NCBI RefSeq assembly: GCF_034043515.1
Contig: NZ_CP138214.1
Span: forward strand, 5,153,501-5,217,500
Length of the DNA: 64,000 nt
Reading direction: 5' to 3'
DNA from: Pseudomonas sp. MUP55
GTDB taxonomy: Bacteria > Pseudomonadota > Gammaproteobacteria > Pseudomonadales > Pseudomonadaceae
Below, piece after piece: positions 32,063 through 41,489 of the stretch. The position numbers and the translations under genes were made by a program. Under the pieces are notes generated by a model. It ran no database searches, had not been told where the DNA came from, and was given only the letters and a program-made list of their open reading frames with translations. The number at the start of each line of letters is the position of its first letter. The stretch's first letter is position 1.

Positions 32063-35000
32063 CTAAGAGGTTACAGCATCTAAAACTCCGAACTGAGCCG
32101 CCTGCACACCAAAGGGCGTCTTGGTAATAACATTATAGGCGTACCACCCTCCTTTCTTGAATATGGCGACAGTCGGGCGCCACACGCCATCCTCTACCGA
32201 GCGCATAAAACCTTTGACAATATCACCATCTTTATAAACCTTATTAACACTGTAGGTAGCGTAATTCCCCCTCAATCTGGACAGCAGTTCTTCTGCACCA
32301 CTGGCCAGCTGTTTGATATCTTTATATCCCGCCCTCGCGCCACTGTTTAAGTTCTTGGTAATATCCACCACGTCGGTATACCCCACAGAGGCTCCAACCC
32401 CCGCATAAACCCCACTCTTGATGACATTAATCGGCCCCTTACCCGCCTTATACGCTTTTTTGCCAGCAGAGAACCCCGGCAAGAAAAAACCCAAGAGATC
32501 GAACCCAATGTTAAAAGCCGCCCCCCCCACGTCCCCGTTGATTGCATCTTGGATTCCATTGTAAAAAGGGATAAGGCTTAGGAAAAAACCTTTTAACTTT
32601 TCATCGTAAGCCTGCCCCTTCTCTAACTCTGTAATCCCCGCAGCGTCGTATTTAACGGCATCATAATCACCCATAAAAAATTCCGAAACCGTGGAAGCAA
32701 GCACGGCACTCTTATAGGAAAAAAACGTACCACTTATTCTGACATCCGCATCAGGCGAGTTCAAATCACCCTGCGTTATCCCGTACTGTTTATAGATATT
32801 AAATGCGCCTGCCACCCGTCCTTTGGAGCTTCCACCAAAATAGGCACTGTCATCGAAATGCGTCTGTTCGTCCGGGACGCTCTGTTCCCTGATCATTTTC
32901 CCCTGAGCCGGAAAATAACTATAGGCCCGGACCTCTCCATCAGGCCCTTGTGCTTTCATGAGCAGACCCTGCCTCCCCTTACGATCCTCAAGCTCTTGGG
33001 GAGTCGGCGTTCGAATTCGGCGGCCGGGGTACCAGTATGATCCTGCCGGGTTGAGTTCGGTCTCAAGAAACGGTCGAGACACCTCGAAGAAGCTGATTTT
33101 AGAGTGCTTTATATGCTCCCGCTCAGCCTTGGGCAGCAACGAAAGCTGATACCGAAACTGAACCTCCCACGCCGTTTTTTGTGTTTTCGTATACGCTTCG
33201 AATTTACTCGAAAACACCTGCCTTATATCGGGTTCCAGACGGGAGAATCGAGACTTCAGGGTATCGTATGGGAGTTTTTCTTCATCCAGCGACATCCATT
33301 TATCCGAGTCGATTGGCCCACTCATATAAATATCAAGTAGCGACACGGGCGTATGCTTCACCGTCCTGCTTTGCAGCACCTCCAGTGTCGGATCTATACC
33401 TGGAAACACGCGCTTGAGTTCCGCCAGCGCCAAAGATCTTCTCGACTCCGGAGGGGTCAGCAGAGTGTTTCGTGCTTCTGAAAGTTCACGATGCTGCTCA
33501 TTCAATGCATCTTGTGAGCGTTTAAGTTCGGCATCAGTGTACTCGCCATCAGGGCGCTGTTTTAGTATATCGTTCGCCACCCCCCAACTAATAATCGGAG
33601 CGCGCGCAGCCAGATTCAGCTCTTGCTCACCCTCAACGGAAATAGGGGGTGTATCACCGAAGGCCATGACTTGACTAAACGTCATATTGGGTGAAGCACC
33701 TGGACTCTGCTGTTCTATACGCGAGACCTCGATGGAAAAATTCGTCCAAGCATGAGAGCCAAACACAAGGTTAGGCGGCATGTCTTTTACCAGAAATTCC
33801 GGGGCGGCTACCGACAATAACAAACGCGCCGCAAGAGGCGCTGCCTCAGCGCCGATCGTCTTCTCAAGGTGAGCGATAAAACGCTTTACAATTTCGGCAG
33901 CCGGGGCGCCTGCGTTATCTTCGCTATACAGATTATAGCCCGCTAAATTGAATGGTGACTTGCCCAATCCTGGGTCAAGTTCTTGCACAAGTGCGGCGCT
34001 CACACTTTCAGTTGCGCTGGTGGCCGTCTGGAGCAACTTGATTTTTTCTTGTATGTCTTCACCCAGCGTCTGCGCCTCGGGCAAGCGGATAAGCTTATCC
34101 AGTGCCAACGCAGGGTCCTGCGAAATATCCTTCCTTATTGCCTCAGGAAGCAGGCTGATCAACTGGTGTAATAAACTGGGTGCTGCTGTTCCATTCCCTG
34201 CCTGTGGGGCTGAAGCCTGGGGGACTCGCTGCTGTTTCCAGGTATTGACCTGTGTCTGCATCTTGCGCATTGAGGTGGAGCCCAACACTCTCGTCAGAGG
34301 CTTTACCCCACCAGAGCGCTCCCCTGGCGCCCGATGCGCAAGGTCAAAGGATAGCGCCGATGCAACGCCGTCAGCTTGCTCGCTATTGCTCGGCACATTG
34401 TTTCCATCCTGCCTGAGAAACTGCGCCACACTTATTTCACGGCGCTGCTCGGTGGCAAACCGGCGTGAGCGAGGATCAATACGAACCATGGCTTTTTCCA
34501 GATCGATATTGCCATTGGCATCATCTACCTTGGATTTAAGCGCAGTGATAAGTGCCTGACGATTAGCATCATCGCCCAGCGCTTGTTCATAGTCAGCCAG
34601 CGCGCCTGTAGAGCGCTGCTGTGCATGAGTTACCGGCGGGAATTCAAACGGCGCGCCTGCAATCAACTTTTTACGGTGCTCGGCAGCTTGTGCGGGCGTA
34701 AGGTCTATCGGGACATTGTAAAATCGCCCCACCGTGTACATCGGTACCTCGCCGTCAGGCCAAGGGTAATCAAACGCTTGCCCCGGCGCGGGCGCAATGG
34801 CGCTGGCGACCGACAACAGTGTTCGAGAGACATCCGACCAGCCTGAATCGTCCCGCAGCGAAAAGGTGTGGGTCTTACCGTCCACAGTGCCGGTGATCTC
34901 GCTTTTATAGGGGTCCAGTTTCAAGCGCCTGACATCAAGCCCCTGCTCTTTCGCCCATGCCACGAATCCAGGACTTTTAAATGCACTGTCCAGCAGAGTG

Positions 35001-35263
35001 CGCCAACGCCCGAGTGTGGACTGCGCAGGCACCTGAACCGTGGGCTGCGTCGCAGCAATTTGAAAAGAGCGCAACGCCAATGCCTTTGCGAACGCCGGTG
35101 CCACAGACGCATCACCGGCTGCACGAGCCTCGGCAGTATCAGGCAATGTGGCACCATCGTTGTGGGGATCTGCAATCTTCGCGGCAGGTGCTGCGTGTGC
35201 TCCAGCCTGGCCAGGCAAACCGTAAGAAATAATTGGGTTTGAATTAACGCTGGATACCTTCAT
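32063..35263 (-). CDS. Large putative toxin/effector protein, unknown family
   Basis: 1066 residues; I cannot name the family firmly. The N-terminus MKVSSVNSNPIISYGL has Val at position 3 and no acidic residue in the first 12, which fits type III-like secretion signals; there is no Sec signal. Residues 30-60 are Ala-rich. The middle is hydrophilic and helical. Around residues 890-945 there is a hydrophobic Gly-rich stretch (FLSLIPFYNGIQDAINGDVG ... LLGFFLPGFSAGKKAYKAG) resembling the segment near the translocation part of large Pseudomonas dermonecrotic-type toxins. The C-terminal 110 residues could be the active module. Codon use and GC are lower than in neighbours, suggesting acquisition. 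It stands alone between conserved genes. Confidence 0.7.
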   Translation of the reverse strand: MKVSSVNSNPIISYGLPGQAGAHAAPAAKIADPHNDGATLPDTAEARAAGDASVAPAFAKALALRSFQIAATQPTVQVPAQSTLGRWRTLLDSAFKSPGFVAWAKEQGLDVRRLKLDPYKSEITGTVDGKTHTFSLRDDSGWSDVSRTLLSVASAIAPAPGQAFDYPWPDGEVPMYTVGRFYNVPIDLTPAQAAEHRKKLIAGAPFEFPPVTHAQQRSTGALADYEQALGDDANRQALITALKSKVDDANGNIDLEKAMVRIDPRSRRFATEQRREISVAQFLRQDGNNVPSNSEQADGVASALSFDLAHRAPGERSGGVKPLTRVLGSTSMRKMQTQVNTWKQQRVPQASAPQAGNGTAAPSLLHQLISLLPEAIRKDISQDPALALDKLIRLPEAQTLGEDIQEKIKLLQTATSATESVSAALVQELDPGLGKSPFNLAGYNLYSEDNAGAPAAEIVKRFIAHLEKTIGAEAAPLAARLLLSVAAPEFLVKDMPPNLVFGSHAWTNFSIEVSRIEQQSPGASPNMTFSQVMAFGDTPPISVEGEQELNLAARAPIISWGVANDILKQRPDGEYTDAELKRSQDALNEQHRELSEARNTLLTPPESRRSLALAELKRVFPGIDPTLEVLQSRTVKHTPVSLLDIYMSGPIDSDKWMSLDEEKLPYDTLKSRFSRLEPDIRQVFSSKFEAYTKTQKTAWEVQFRYQLSLLPKAEREHIKHSKISFFEVSRPFLETELNPAGSYWYPGRRIRTPTPQELEDRKGRQGLLMKAQGPDGEVRAYSYFPAQGKMIREQSVPDEQTHFDDSAYFGGSSKGRVAGAFNIYKQYGITQGDLNSPDADVRISGTFFSYKSAVLASTVSEFFMGDYDAVKYDAAGITELEKGQAYDEKLKGFFLSLIPFYNGIQDAINGDVGGAAFNIGFDLLGFFLPGFSAGKKAYKAGKGPINVIKSGVYAGVGASVGYTDVVDITKNLNSGARAGYKDIKQLASGAEELLSRLRGNYATYSVNKVYKDGDIVKGFMRSVEDGVWRPTVAIFKKGGWYAYNVITKTPFGVQAAQFGVLDAVTS

Positions 35264-35431
35264 CGCTCAATCACTCTTTACGGACGCCGCCGGAATTAGC
35301 CGCCTGCGTATTAAGTGGCAACACGAGCACAGAACCGCCCATAGCGCTCTCGAAATATAGTTGTGCAAATATTTCAGTCGCTAATTATTTCCGTGCTCTC
35401 ATTGAGTTTCGTGTTGCTGATGAGAGGTGCC

Positions 35432-35716
35432 TTACAGCCCGCCGGTGGCGTTGAAGCCGACGCCCAGCACGGTCAATAACGACAATGGCAGCAGCAAGGT
35501 ATCGAGCAACGCACTGGCCGGCAGGTCGACATGAGGATAGCTCGGTGCCTCGGCGCCAAAGCGGTCCTTGGCACAACAGCCGCCGTTGATCGCATACAAA
35601 TCCAGGCGCGTGCCGGCGTACACCACTGGCGCGCCAGGTTGTGCGGCATCCAGCGTGCGAGCGGTGGCGCAGCCGGTCAGTTGCAGCGCCAGCACGAGCA
35701 GCAACGCCTTATTCAT
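35432..35716 (-). CDS. YceK/YidQ family lipoprotein
   Basis: 94-residue small lipoprotein: lipobox LQLTGCAT, then [45 protein letters not shown], which fit the YceK/YidQ (DUF1375) family. Function unknown. Its start overlaps the end of ubiX by 8 bases, so it is the last gene of mpl-ubiX-yceK. Confidence 0.88.
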   Translation of the reverse strand: MNKALLLVLALQLTGCATARTLDAAQPGAPVVYAGTRLDLYAINGGCCAKDRFGAEAPSYPHVDLPASALLDTLLLPLSLLTVLGVGFNATGGL

Positions 35717-36338
35717 CGCTGCTCAAATGATGCTCGCCCCAGCGCGGCAGCATGTCTTGCGGGATATTGAGCAGATTGAGGATGCGCGCCACCACAAAAT
35801 CCACCAGGTCGTCGATGGTCTGCGGCTGGTGATAGAAGCCCGGCGATGCCGGCAGAATGGTCACGCCCATGTTCGACAACTTGAGCATGTGCTCCAGGTG
35901 GATGCTCGAATACGGCGCTTCACGGGGCACCAGAATCAACTGACGGCGCTCCTTCAGGGTCACGTCCGCCGCACGCTCGATCAAATTGTTACAGGCGCCC
36001 GTGGCAATCGCCGACAGGGTGCCGGTGGAACATGGCACCACCACCATCGCCGCCGGTGCACCGGAGCCGGAAGCGACCGGCGACATCCAGTCTTCTTTGC
36101 CATAGACCTTGATCTGCCCCGCCGCCGCACCGGTGTATTCGGTGAGGAAGGCCTGCATCATCTGCACCTTGGCCGGTAATGCCACATCAGTCTCCGTCGC
36201 CAGCACCAACTGCGCCGCCTTGGAGATCAGGAAATGCACCTCACGGTCTTCACGCACCAGGCAATCTAGCAAGCGCAGGCCGTACGGCGCGCCGGATGCG
36301 CCGGTCATCGCCAGGGTGACGCGTTCCGGGCCGCTCAT
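35709..36338 (-). CDS. ubiX: Flavin prenyltransferase UbiX
   Basis: 209-residue enzyme that makes prenyl-FMN, the cofactor of UbiD decarboxylases in ubiquinone synthesis. Signature regions: [17 protein letters not shown] (FMN loop), [21 protein letters not shown] and [17 protein letters not shown]. The start ATG at 36338 overlaps the mpl stop (ATGA); the longer frame is an mpl shadow. Confidence 0.94.
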   Translation of the reverse strand: MSGPERVTLAMTGASGAPYGLRLLDCLVREDREVHFLISKAAQLVLATETDVALPAKVQMMQAFLTEYTGAAAGQIKVYGKEDWMSPVASGSGAPAAMVVVPCSTGTLSAIATGACNNLIERAADVTLKERRQLILVPREAPYSSIHLEHMLKLSNMGVTILPASPGFYHQPQTIDDLVDFVVARILNLLNIPQDMLPRWGEHHLSSDE

Positions 36339-37684
36339 TTGAGCGCCTCGGCCAGCTTGCCATGCAGGCCGCCGAAGCCGCCATTGCTCATGATCACGAC
36401 GTGGGTTCCCGGCTTGGCCAGGTGCTTGACGTGCTCGATGATGCCCTCCAGGGAGTCGCACACGGTCGAAGGAACAGTGCACTGCGCGACAATCGCCGGC
36501 AGGTCCCAGCCAAGGTTGGCCGGTGCATACCAGACCGCCTGGTCGGCGTCATTGACGCTTTCCGGCAAGCCATCACGGTGTGCACCCAACTTCATGGAAT
36601 TGGAGCGCGGCTCGACGACCGCAATGATCTGCGCGTCACCGACACGCTTGCGCAGGCCGTCCAGGGTGGTGGCGATAGCCGTGGGATGGTGGGCAAAATC
36701 GTCGTAGATGGTAATCCCATTCACGTCGGCCACCTTTTCCATGCGGCGCTTGACGCTTTTAAACGCGCTCAAAGCTGCGATGCCAATGGACGGCACTACG
36801 CCCACATGCCGCGCAGCCGCCAGGGTGACCAAGGCATTGGCGACGTTATGCTGGCCGGTCATGTCCCACTCGACGATGCCCTGGGCCTCGCCTTCGAACA
36901 GCACTTCAAACCGGGAGCCGTCGTCACGCAGCAACCTGACCTGCCACTGCCCGCCCGCGCCGGTGGTTTGCACCGGGGTCCAGCAGCCCATGTCGATCAC
37001 CCGCTGCAGCGCAGGTTCGGTGGTCGGGTGGATCACCAGGCCTTCACTCGGGATGGTGCGCACCAAGTGATGGAATTGCCGTTCGATGGCCGGCAGATCC
37101 GGGAAGATGTCGGCGTGATCGAACTCAAGGTTATTCAGAATCGCGGTACGCGGACGGTAGTGGACGAACTTGGAGCGCTTGTCGAAGAACGCGCTGTCGT
37201 ATTCGTCGGCCTCGATCACGAAGAACGGCGTATCGCCCAGGCGCGCCGATACCGAAAAGTTTTGCGGCACGCCGCCGATCAAAAAGCCGGGGCTCATGCC
37301 CGCATGCTCCAGCACCCAGGCCAACATGCTGCTGGTGGTGGTTTTGCCGTGGGTGCCGGCAACCGCGAGCACCCAGCGCCCTTGCAGCACGTGGTCGGCC
37401 AGCCACTGCGGGCCGGAGACATAGGGCAAGCCTTTATTGAGGACATACTCGACCGCAGGGTTACCTCGGGACATGGCATTGCCAATCACCACCAGGTCCG
37501 GCACCGGGTCGAATTGCGCCGGGTCGTAGCCTTGCGTCAGCTCGATGCCCTGAGCTTGAAGCTGGGTACTCATGGGCGGATACACATTGGCATCGGAGCC
37601 AGTAACGTGATGGCCCAGCTCTTTGGCAAGCACCGCCATCGAGCCCATGAACGTGCCGCAGATACCAAGAATATGAATGTGCAT
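36335..37684 (-). CDS. mpl: UDP-N-acetylmuramate:tripeptide ligase
   Basis: 449-residue Mur-ligase-family enzyme that recycles murein tripeptide onto UDP-MurNAc. It begins [17 protein letters not shown], typical of Mpl. The ATP-binding loop is [14 protein letters not shown] and the central motif [19 protein letters not shown] is diagnostic. It works with ldcA in the same window in peptidoglycan recycling. The upstream 18-codon extension is not used. Confidence 0.96.
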   Translation of the reverse strand: MHIHILGICGTFMGSMAVLAKELGHHVTGSDANVYPPMSTQLQAQGIELTQGYDPAQFDPVPDLVVIGNAMSRGNPAVEYVLNKGLPYVSGPQWLADHVLQGRWVLAVAGTHGKTTTSSMLAWVLEHAGMSPGFLIGGVPQNFSVSARLGDTPFFVIEADEYDSAFFDKRSKFVHYRPRTAILNNLEFDHADIFPDLPAIERQFHHLVRTIPSEGLVIHPTTEPALQRVIDMGCWTPVQTTGAGGQWQVRLLRDDGSRFEVLFEGEAQGIVEWDMTGQHNVANALVTLAAARHVGVVPSIGIAALSAFKSVKRRMEKVADVNGITIYDDFAHHPTAIATTLDGLRKRVGDAQIIAVVEPRSNSMKLGAHRDGLPESVNDADQAVWYAPANLGWDLPAIVAQCTVPSTVCDSLEGIIEHVKHLAKPGTHVVIMSNGGFGGLHGKLAEALK

Positions 37685-37830
37685 AGTTGACCTCGTAAAA
37701 CATCGAGGCAGGTTAGCGCAGGGAAAGGAAAATCGCACCCTTTTAGCGATTATGGCTGGGACATTTGTGCAGTGATCACCGTTAATACAATCAACATTTA
37801 TTGTAGTTTCCTGAACTTGCGAAGCGACTC

Positions 37831-37871
37831 ATCAAACCCGGCCTCTGCCCTCCTACACGACCGGGTTTGAT
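37831..37871. repeat. Inverted repeat downstream of the 360-residue unknown gene
   Basis: ATCAAACCCGG (37831-37841) and CCGGGTTTGAT (37861-37871) form an 11-base stem with a 19-base loop in the gap between mpl and the unknown gene. There is no T-run on either side, so terminator function is uncertain. Confidence 0.5.
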
Positions 37872-37932
37872 AAGACGATCCAGCGAAATAGAAAACCGAC
37901 CACAAAATGACCAAAGTAAATCAGTAAGTTTA

Positions 37933-39015
37933 TTAAACTACCTGTTCTTTTCCTTCAGTCTCCAGCGACCGAATAGCAAGCATCCTCGCAATACCCTCAT
38001 TGATTTTCGCGTTCCTTTTTTCTATAGCAGACAATCGCTCAGCATCACTGTGCGCGGACGCTGAATCAGGTACATACGCTTTGAAGATAAATTCGTTTTG
38101 CTCAGCAAAGGTCGCCAGGTTTTTTTCTGCTGCACCGTACAACTTTTCCAGATTATCCAGGCGCTCTTTAGTCCCGGTGGGCCAGTTCGAATGTTTTGCA
38201 AGCCCGTTGGCGTCTCCCCCCTCAACCATTGTCAAAATCGTGTTCGCCGCCAATAAAAACGTCAACTCGGCCTTGTCTAAACGCATCGTGACCGTCGCAG
38301 CATGTTGCGCTTCGACACCGCCCGTTGCTGCCGCGCCATTAGCTTGCTGGTTCAGAGCAGGCAGGTGAGCGGCGGGAAGTACTGGGGTATTGGCGCTAAA
38401 GTTGCCTTTGATGGTTTCGCCCGTCCAAACCGAGCCAGCGTACGTACCCACACTTAACGGTGTACTGACAAGCCCGTTGACGGACGCATTGACAAACGCA
38501 TCACGCGCGACGGTTTTCAAGGGCGTATCCGTTTTGAATACACCCGCCTTGACCAAACGATCCGCCACAACCAGGTTCTTCGCCACGTCGCCAAAAGTCT
38601 GGGGCCGAGCAACAACAGCCTTGGTCGGCCCACTGAATGATGAATGTGGGTACTGTGCATTGAACACCAAATTCCTGAAGTTCGTTATTCCAGCGGTGTT
38701 CGGAGCACCACCGGAGGAACCGCTAACCGGGTTCACTGTGGGCTTATACTTACCTGGCAGCCCGGTAGACGGAAGCCTTGGCGGCTTTGGCTTGGGCCTG
38801 AAAAAATTGAAGTGTCTTTTAAAGCGCTCACCGCCTTCATGTGAATGTTCGCCAAGGCTATTGGCGTCGTCGGGCTTTTGGGCAACCACGCTGTCCGCTG
38901 GATAACGCTGCACCGAGGTGCTTTGCGTGTTAACTGTCGCCTGCTGTCCAGGCTCAACAGCGATCGGGCTTTTCAATTGCGGAGGAAAAAAAACAGGGGA
39001 ACCTATAGTACTCAT
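37933..39015 (-). CDS. Putative secreted protein of unknown family
   Basis: 360 residues from ATG 39015. The first 50 residues hold six Ser, Ile at position 4 and no acidic residue in the first 12 (MSTIGSPVFFPPQ), the pattern described for type III effectors. A Pro/Gly-rich low-complexity region (residues ~70-105, RPKPKPPRLPSTGLPGKYKP) follows, then an Ala/Thr/Val-rich middle with possible weakly hydrophobic helices (FVNASVNGLVSTPLSVGTYAG) and a charged helical C-terminus (KERLDNLEKLYGAAEKNLA). No Sec signal or known catalytic motif. GC is lower than in neighbours. I do not recognise it. Confidence 0.7.
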   Translation of the reverse strand: MSTIGSPVFFPPQLKSPIAVEPGQQATVNTQSTSVQRYPADSVVAQKPDDANSLGEHSHEGGERFKRHFNFFRPKPKPPRLPSTGLPGKYKPTVNPVSGSSGGAPNTAGITNFRNLVFNAQYPHSSFSGPTKAVVARPQTFGDVAKNLVVADRLVKAGVFKTDTPLKTVARDAFVNASVNGLVSTPLSVGTYAGSVWTGETIKGNFSANTPVLPAAHLPALNQQANGAAATGGVEAQHAATVTMRLDKAELTFLLAANTILTMVEGGDANGLAKHSNWPTGTKERLDNLEKLYGAAEKNLATFAEQNEFIFKAYVPDSASAHSDAERLSAIEKRNAKINEGIARMLAIRSLETEGKEQVV

Positions 39016-39309
39016 GCCATCACCACTTATAATTAAACATAACAATATCTACCATCCTGTAGAAGAGGCTCCAAACCTCCCCTTATAGGTATTCAAAACT
39101 CACAAAGCAGTTCCACCCGACAACAAATTAAAAACAAGCCGTCCTTCGGTTGGCAAAATAACAACTATTTACCGCCACCCTTAAGAAATCAAAAAAACTT
39201 GAAACCCCTAGGGTATTTGCGCGCCCCTCAACCCCCTCGCTATACAACGAAGGGCGTCAGGGGAGTTATTGGAGAGATGAAAAAAGTGCGCTAGGCGTTT
39301 TGATGCGAC

Positions 39310-41217
39310 TCAGACCGCTGAACGCAACGCGATTCCGTGCTTGCGTAACTTGCGGTAAAGGGTGTTGCGGCTGACACCCAGCTGTTCTGCGGTGAGGGTC
39401 ATATGCCAACGCTGCTGCTCCAACGTGGCAAGCAATGCCAAACGCTCGGCATCCTCCAAGGGCTGCGTACCCCCTTGCGAGGAAATGGGCGGCTGGCCAG
39501 CCTGGCGAATCATCGCGGGTAAATCGATCAATCCTATCCGTCCCCCCTCACACAGAGCCGCCAAGGTGCGCAGCACCGTACGCATTTGTCGGACGTTACC
39601 TGGCCAGGAAAAACCCAGCAGCGCCTGGCGCGCATCAAGATCAAGCGTTATCGGCGGCCCTTGTGTTTCCTGTGCCAGCAGAAAATCCAGCAGTTGAGAT
39701 TTGTCAGTACGCTCACGCAACGCCGGCAGTGCAATCTCTAAGCCGCCTAGGCGATAGTACAAATCCTCGCGAAAAGAGCCGCTGGCAACGCGTGCCGACA
39801 AATCACGATGGGTTGCGCTGATGATGCGCACGTTCACGGCCTGCGGTTCGCCACCGATGGGCACCACCATCCGGTCGTCCAGAACCCTTAGCAGGCGAGT
39901 CTGCAACGTTAGGGGCATGTCGCCGATTTCATCTAGAAACAAGGTGCCGCCGTCGGCCTGCTGCAGCTTGCCGCGCATGCCTTCCTTGAGGGCCCCGGTG
40001 AAACTGCCACCGCGATAACCAAACAGCTCGCTTTCGATCAGGTTTTCCGGAATGGCCGCACAGTTGAGCGCGACGAAGGCCTTGCCGGAACGCTGACTGG
40101 CCTGATGCACAGCCTTGGCGAACGCCTCTTTGCCGCAGCCGGTTTCACCGTTGATCAGCAGTGGCACATCGCGCTCGAACACCCGCAGCGCCTTGCGCAG
40201 GTCGTCCTGCAGCGCCGGGTCGCCCAGGCAGATACTTGAAAGCTGTGGCTTTTCGGGCTTGGTGATCGGGGTGGGCGCACGCCGCGGCTGGCCTCGCAAG
40301 GCGGCAAACAGACTCCGCCCGCTACGGGTACGCAATGGCCAACTGGCGGTCGCATTGGCGCTGGCGCGGCTCAACAGTTGGTCCAGCGAGCAATCGAAAA
40401 AGGCTTCCACCGGCTGCCCCAGCAAACCGCTACGCGCCTGCCCAAGCAGGTTCAGCGCGCTCTGATTGGCCGCGCAGATGCGCCCTTCCCCGTCGAACGC
40501 CAGCAGGCCTTCGCTGAACAGCCCCACCGACTCGGCCTGCAGGTGAAAGCGCAACAGCCAGTGGTGTTCAAAGTGGCGCAGGAAATAGCAGCTTTCAATC
40601 ATCTTGGCCGACAGATTGACCAGCGCCATGGTGTGGAACTGGCTCTGGCGCGACACGGCTTCGCGAGCCGACGACACGTCCAGCACCGCCAGCAGTTCGC
40701 CATGGGGGTCGAACACCGGGCTCGCCGAACAGGTCAGTCCGGTGTGCCGGCCGCGAAAATGTTCGTCGCGGTGAATCGTCACGGACTGACGCTCCACCAG
40801 GCAAGTACCGATGCCGTTGGTGCCTTCGCGGGCCTCGCTCCAATCGGCGCCCAGCCACAACCCGGCGCGCTCGAAAATCTTGCGCTCGGACGGCGCGGTG
40901 ACGCAGTTGAGGATCACCCCGCGCGCATCGGTGAGCAGCACCGCATGGCCAGCCCCCGAGAGCTGCTGATGCAGGCTGTTCATCTCGCTGCCGGCGATGT
41001 GCAGCACGTGCTGCAGGCGTTCGCGGCTTTCCAGCAGGCGACCCTGTTCAAGCACGGTAGGAGCGATGGTCTGCGCGGGGTCGAGGTGGTAGTCCTCCAG
41101 GCAGCGCAGCCAGGAGCGGGCAATCGACGGATCGCTGGCGGGGCCTTGAGCAAGGTCATGCCCACGGGTGACGGTCAAGACCTGCTGGGCATGGCGACTG
41201 AACTGATCGTTATGCAT
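39310..41217 (-). CDS. eatR: Sigma-54-dependent activator, AcoR/EatR type
   Basis: 635-residue enhancer-binding protein. The N-terminal region holds a GAF sensor (about residues 60-190, GIGTCLVERQSVTIHRDEHF) and a PAS-like part. The AAA+ domain shows Walker A (GETGCGKEAF), the sigma-54 contact loop as GSFTGA instead of GAFTGA, and GGTLFLDEIGDMP. A Fis-type helix-turn-helix (TAEQLGVSRNTLYRKLRKHG) ends the protein. It is divergent from the aldehyde dehydrogenase gene, whose -24/-12 promoter it should drive in response to ethanolamine or acetaldehyde. The order matches PA4021-PA4025 as I recall it. Confidence 0.9.
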   Translation of the reverse strand: MHNDQFSRHAQQVLTVTRGHDLAQGPASDPSIARSWLRCLEDYHLDPAQTIAPTVLEQGRLLESRERLQHVLHIAGSEMNSLHQQLSGAGHAVLLTDARGVILNCVTAPSERKIFERAGLWLGADWSEAREGTNGIGTCLVERQSVTIHRDEHFRGRHTGLTCSASPVFDPHGELLAVLDVSSAREAVSRQSQFHTMALVNLSAKMIESCYFLRHFEHHWLLRFHLQAESVGLFSEGLLAFDGEGRICAANQSALNLLGQARSGLLGQPVEAFFDCSLDQLLSRASANATASWPLRTRSGRSLFAALRGQPRRAPTPITKPEKPQLSSICLGDPALQDDLRKALRVFERDVPLLINGETGCGKEAFAKAVHQASQRSGKAFVALNCAAIPENLIESELFGYRGGSFTGALKEGMRGKLQQADGGTLFLDEIGDMPLTLQTRLLRVLDDRMVVPIGGEPQAVNVRIISATHRDLSARVASGSFREDLYYRLGGLEIALPALRERTDKSQLLDFLLAQETQGPPITLDLDARQALLGFSWPGNVRQMRTVLRTLAALCEGGRIGLIDLPAMIRQAGQPPISSQGGTQPLEDAERLALLATLEQQRWHMTLTAEQLGVSRNTLYRKLRKHGIALRSAV

Positions 41218-41326
41218 GTTCTTATTATTCTCCCTGCGTGAGAACGCCCAGCATCCTCCAGGCTCCCAGCCATTGCAATCCTGTCCCGACCCGCCGGTCA
41301 CGGGCTGTACCGCTTATGGCACAAAG

Positions 41327-41356
41327 TGTCACCGAGCGTGTACCAAGGGGGTGACA
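41327..41356. promoter_or_regulatory. Likely enhancer (UAS) for the sigma-54 activator
   Basis: Inverted repeat TGTCACC-N16-GGTGACA, 54-83 bases upstream of the -24 element, in the intergenic region between eatR and the dehydrogenase gene. Position and symmetry suit an AcoR-type binding site. Confidence 0.55.
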
Positions 41357-41409
41357 GCAACGCCCAGTAACAAACCCCAACCCATTGAATCACCTGGCCT
41401 GCAACGCAT

Positions 41410-41425
41410 TGGCCCAACCTTTGCT
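41410..41425 (+). promoter_or_regulatory. Sigma-54 (-24/-12) promoter of the aldehyde dehydrogenase gene
   Basis: TGGCCCAACCTTTGCT contains GG and GC separated by exactly ten bases, matching TGGCAC-N5-TTGC well. It lies 65 bases before the start codon and is oriented toward the dehydrogenase gene. Confidence 0.75.
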
Positions 41426-41489
41426 CTACGCTTTATCACGCGCTTGCCGCGCTGTACTCCAATAAACATAAAAGCAGGAGATGCCCACC

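Noticed and set aside
39016..39300. Possible hrp box (GGAACC-N15/16-CCACNNA) before the 360-residue unknown gene, and likewise before the 1066-residue gene (35264-35400)
   Set aside because: Only partial halves (for example GGTTCT...CCACTTA with 12 bases between) were found; spacing and sequence do not fit, so type III regulation is not supported by the promoters.
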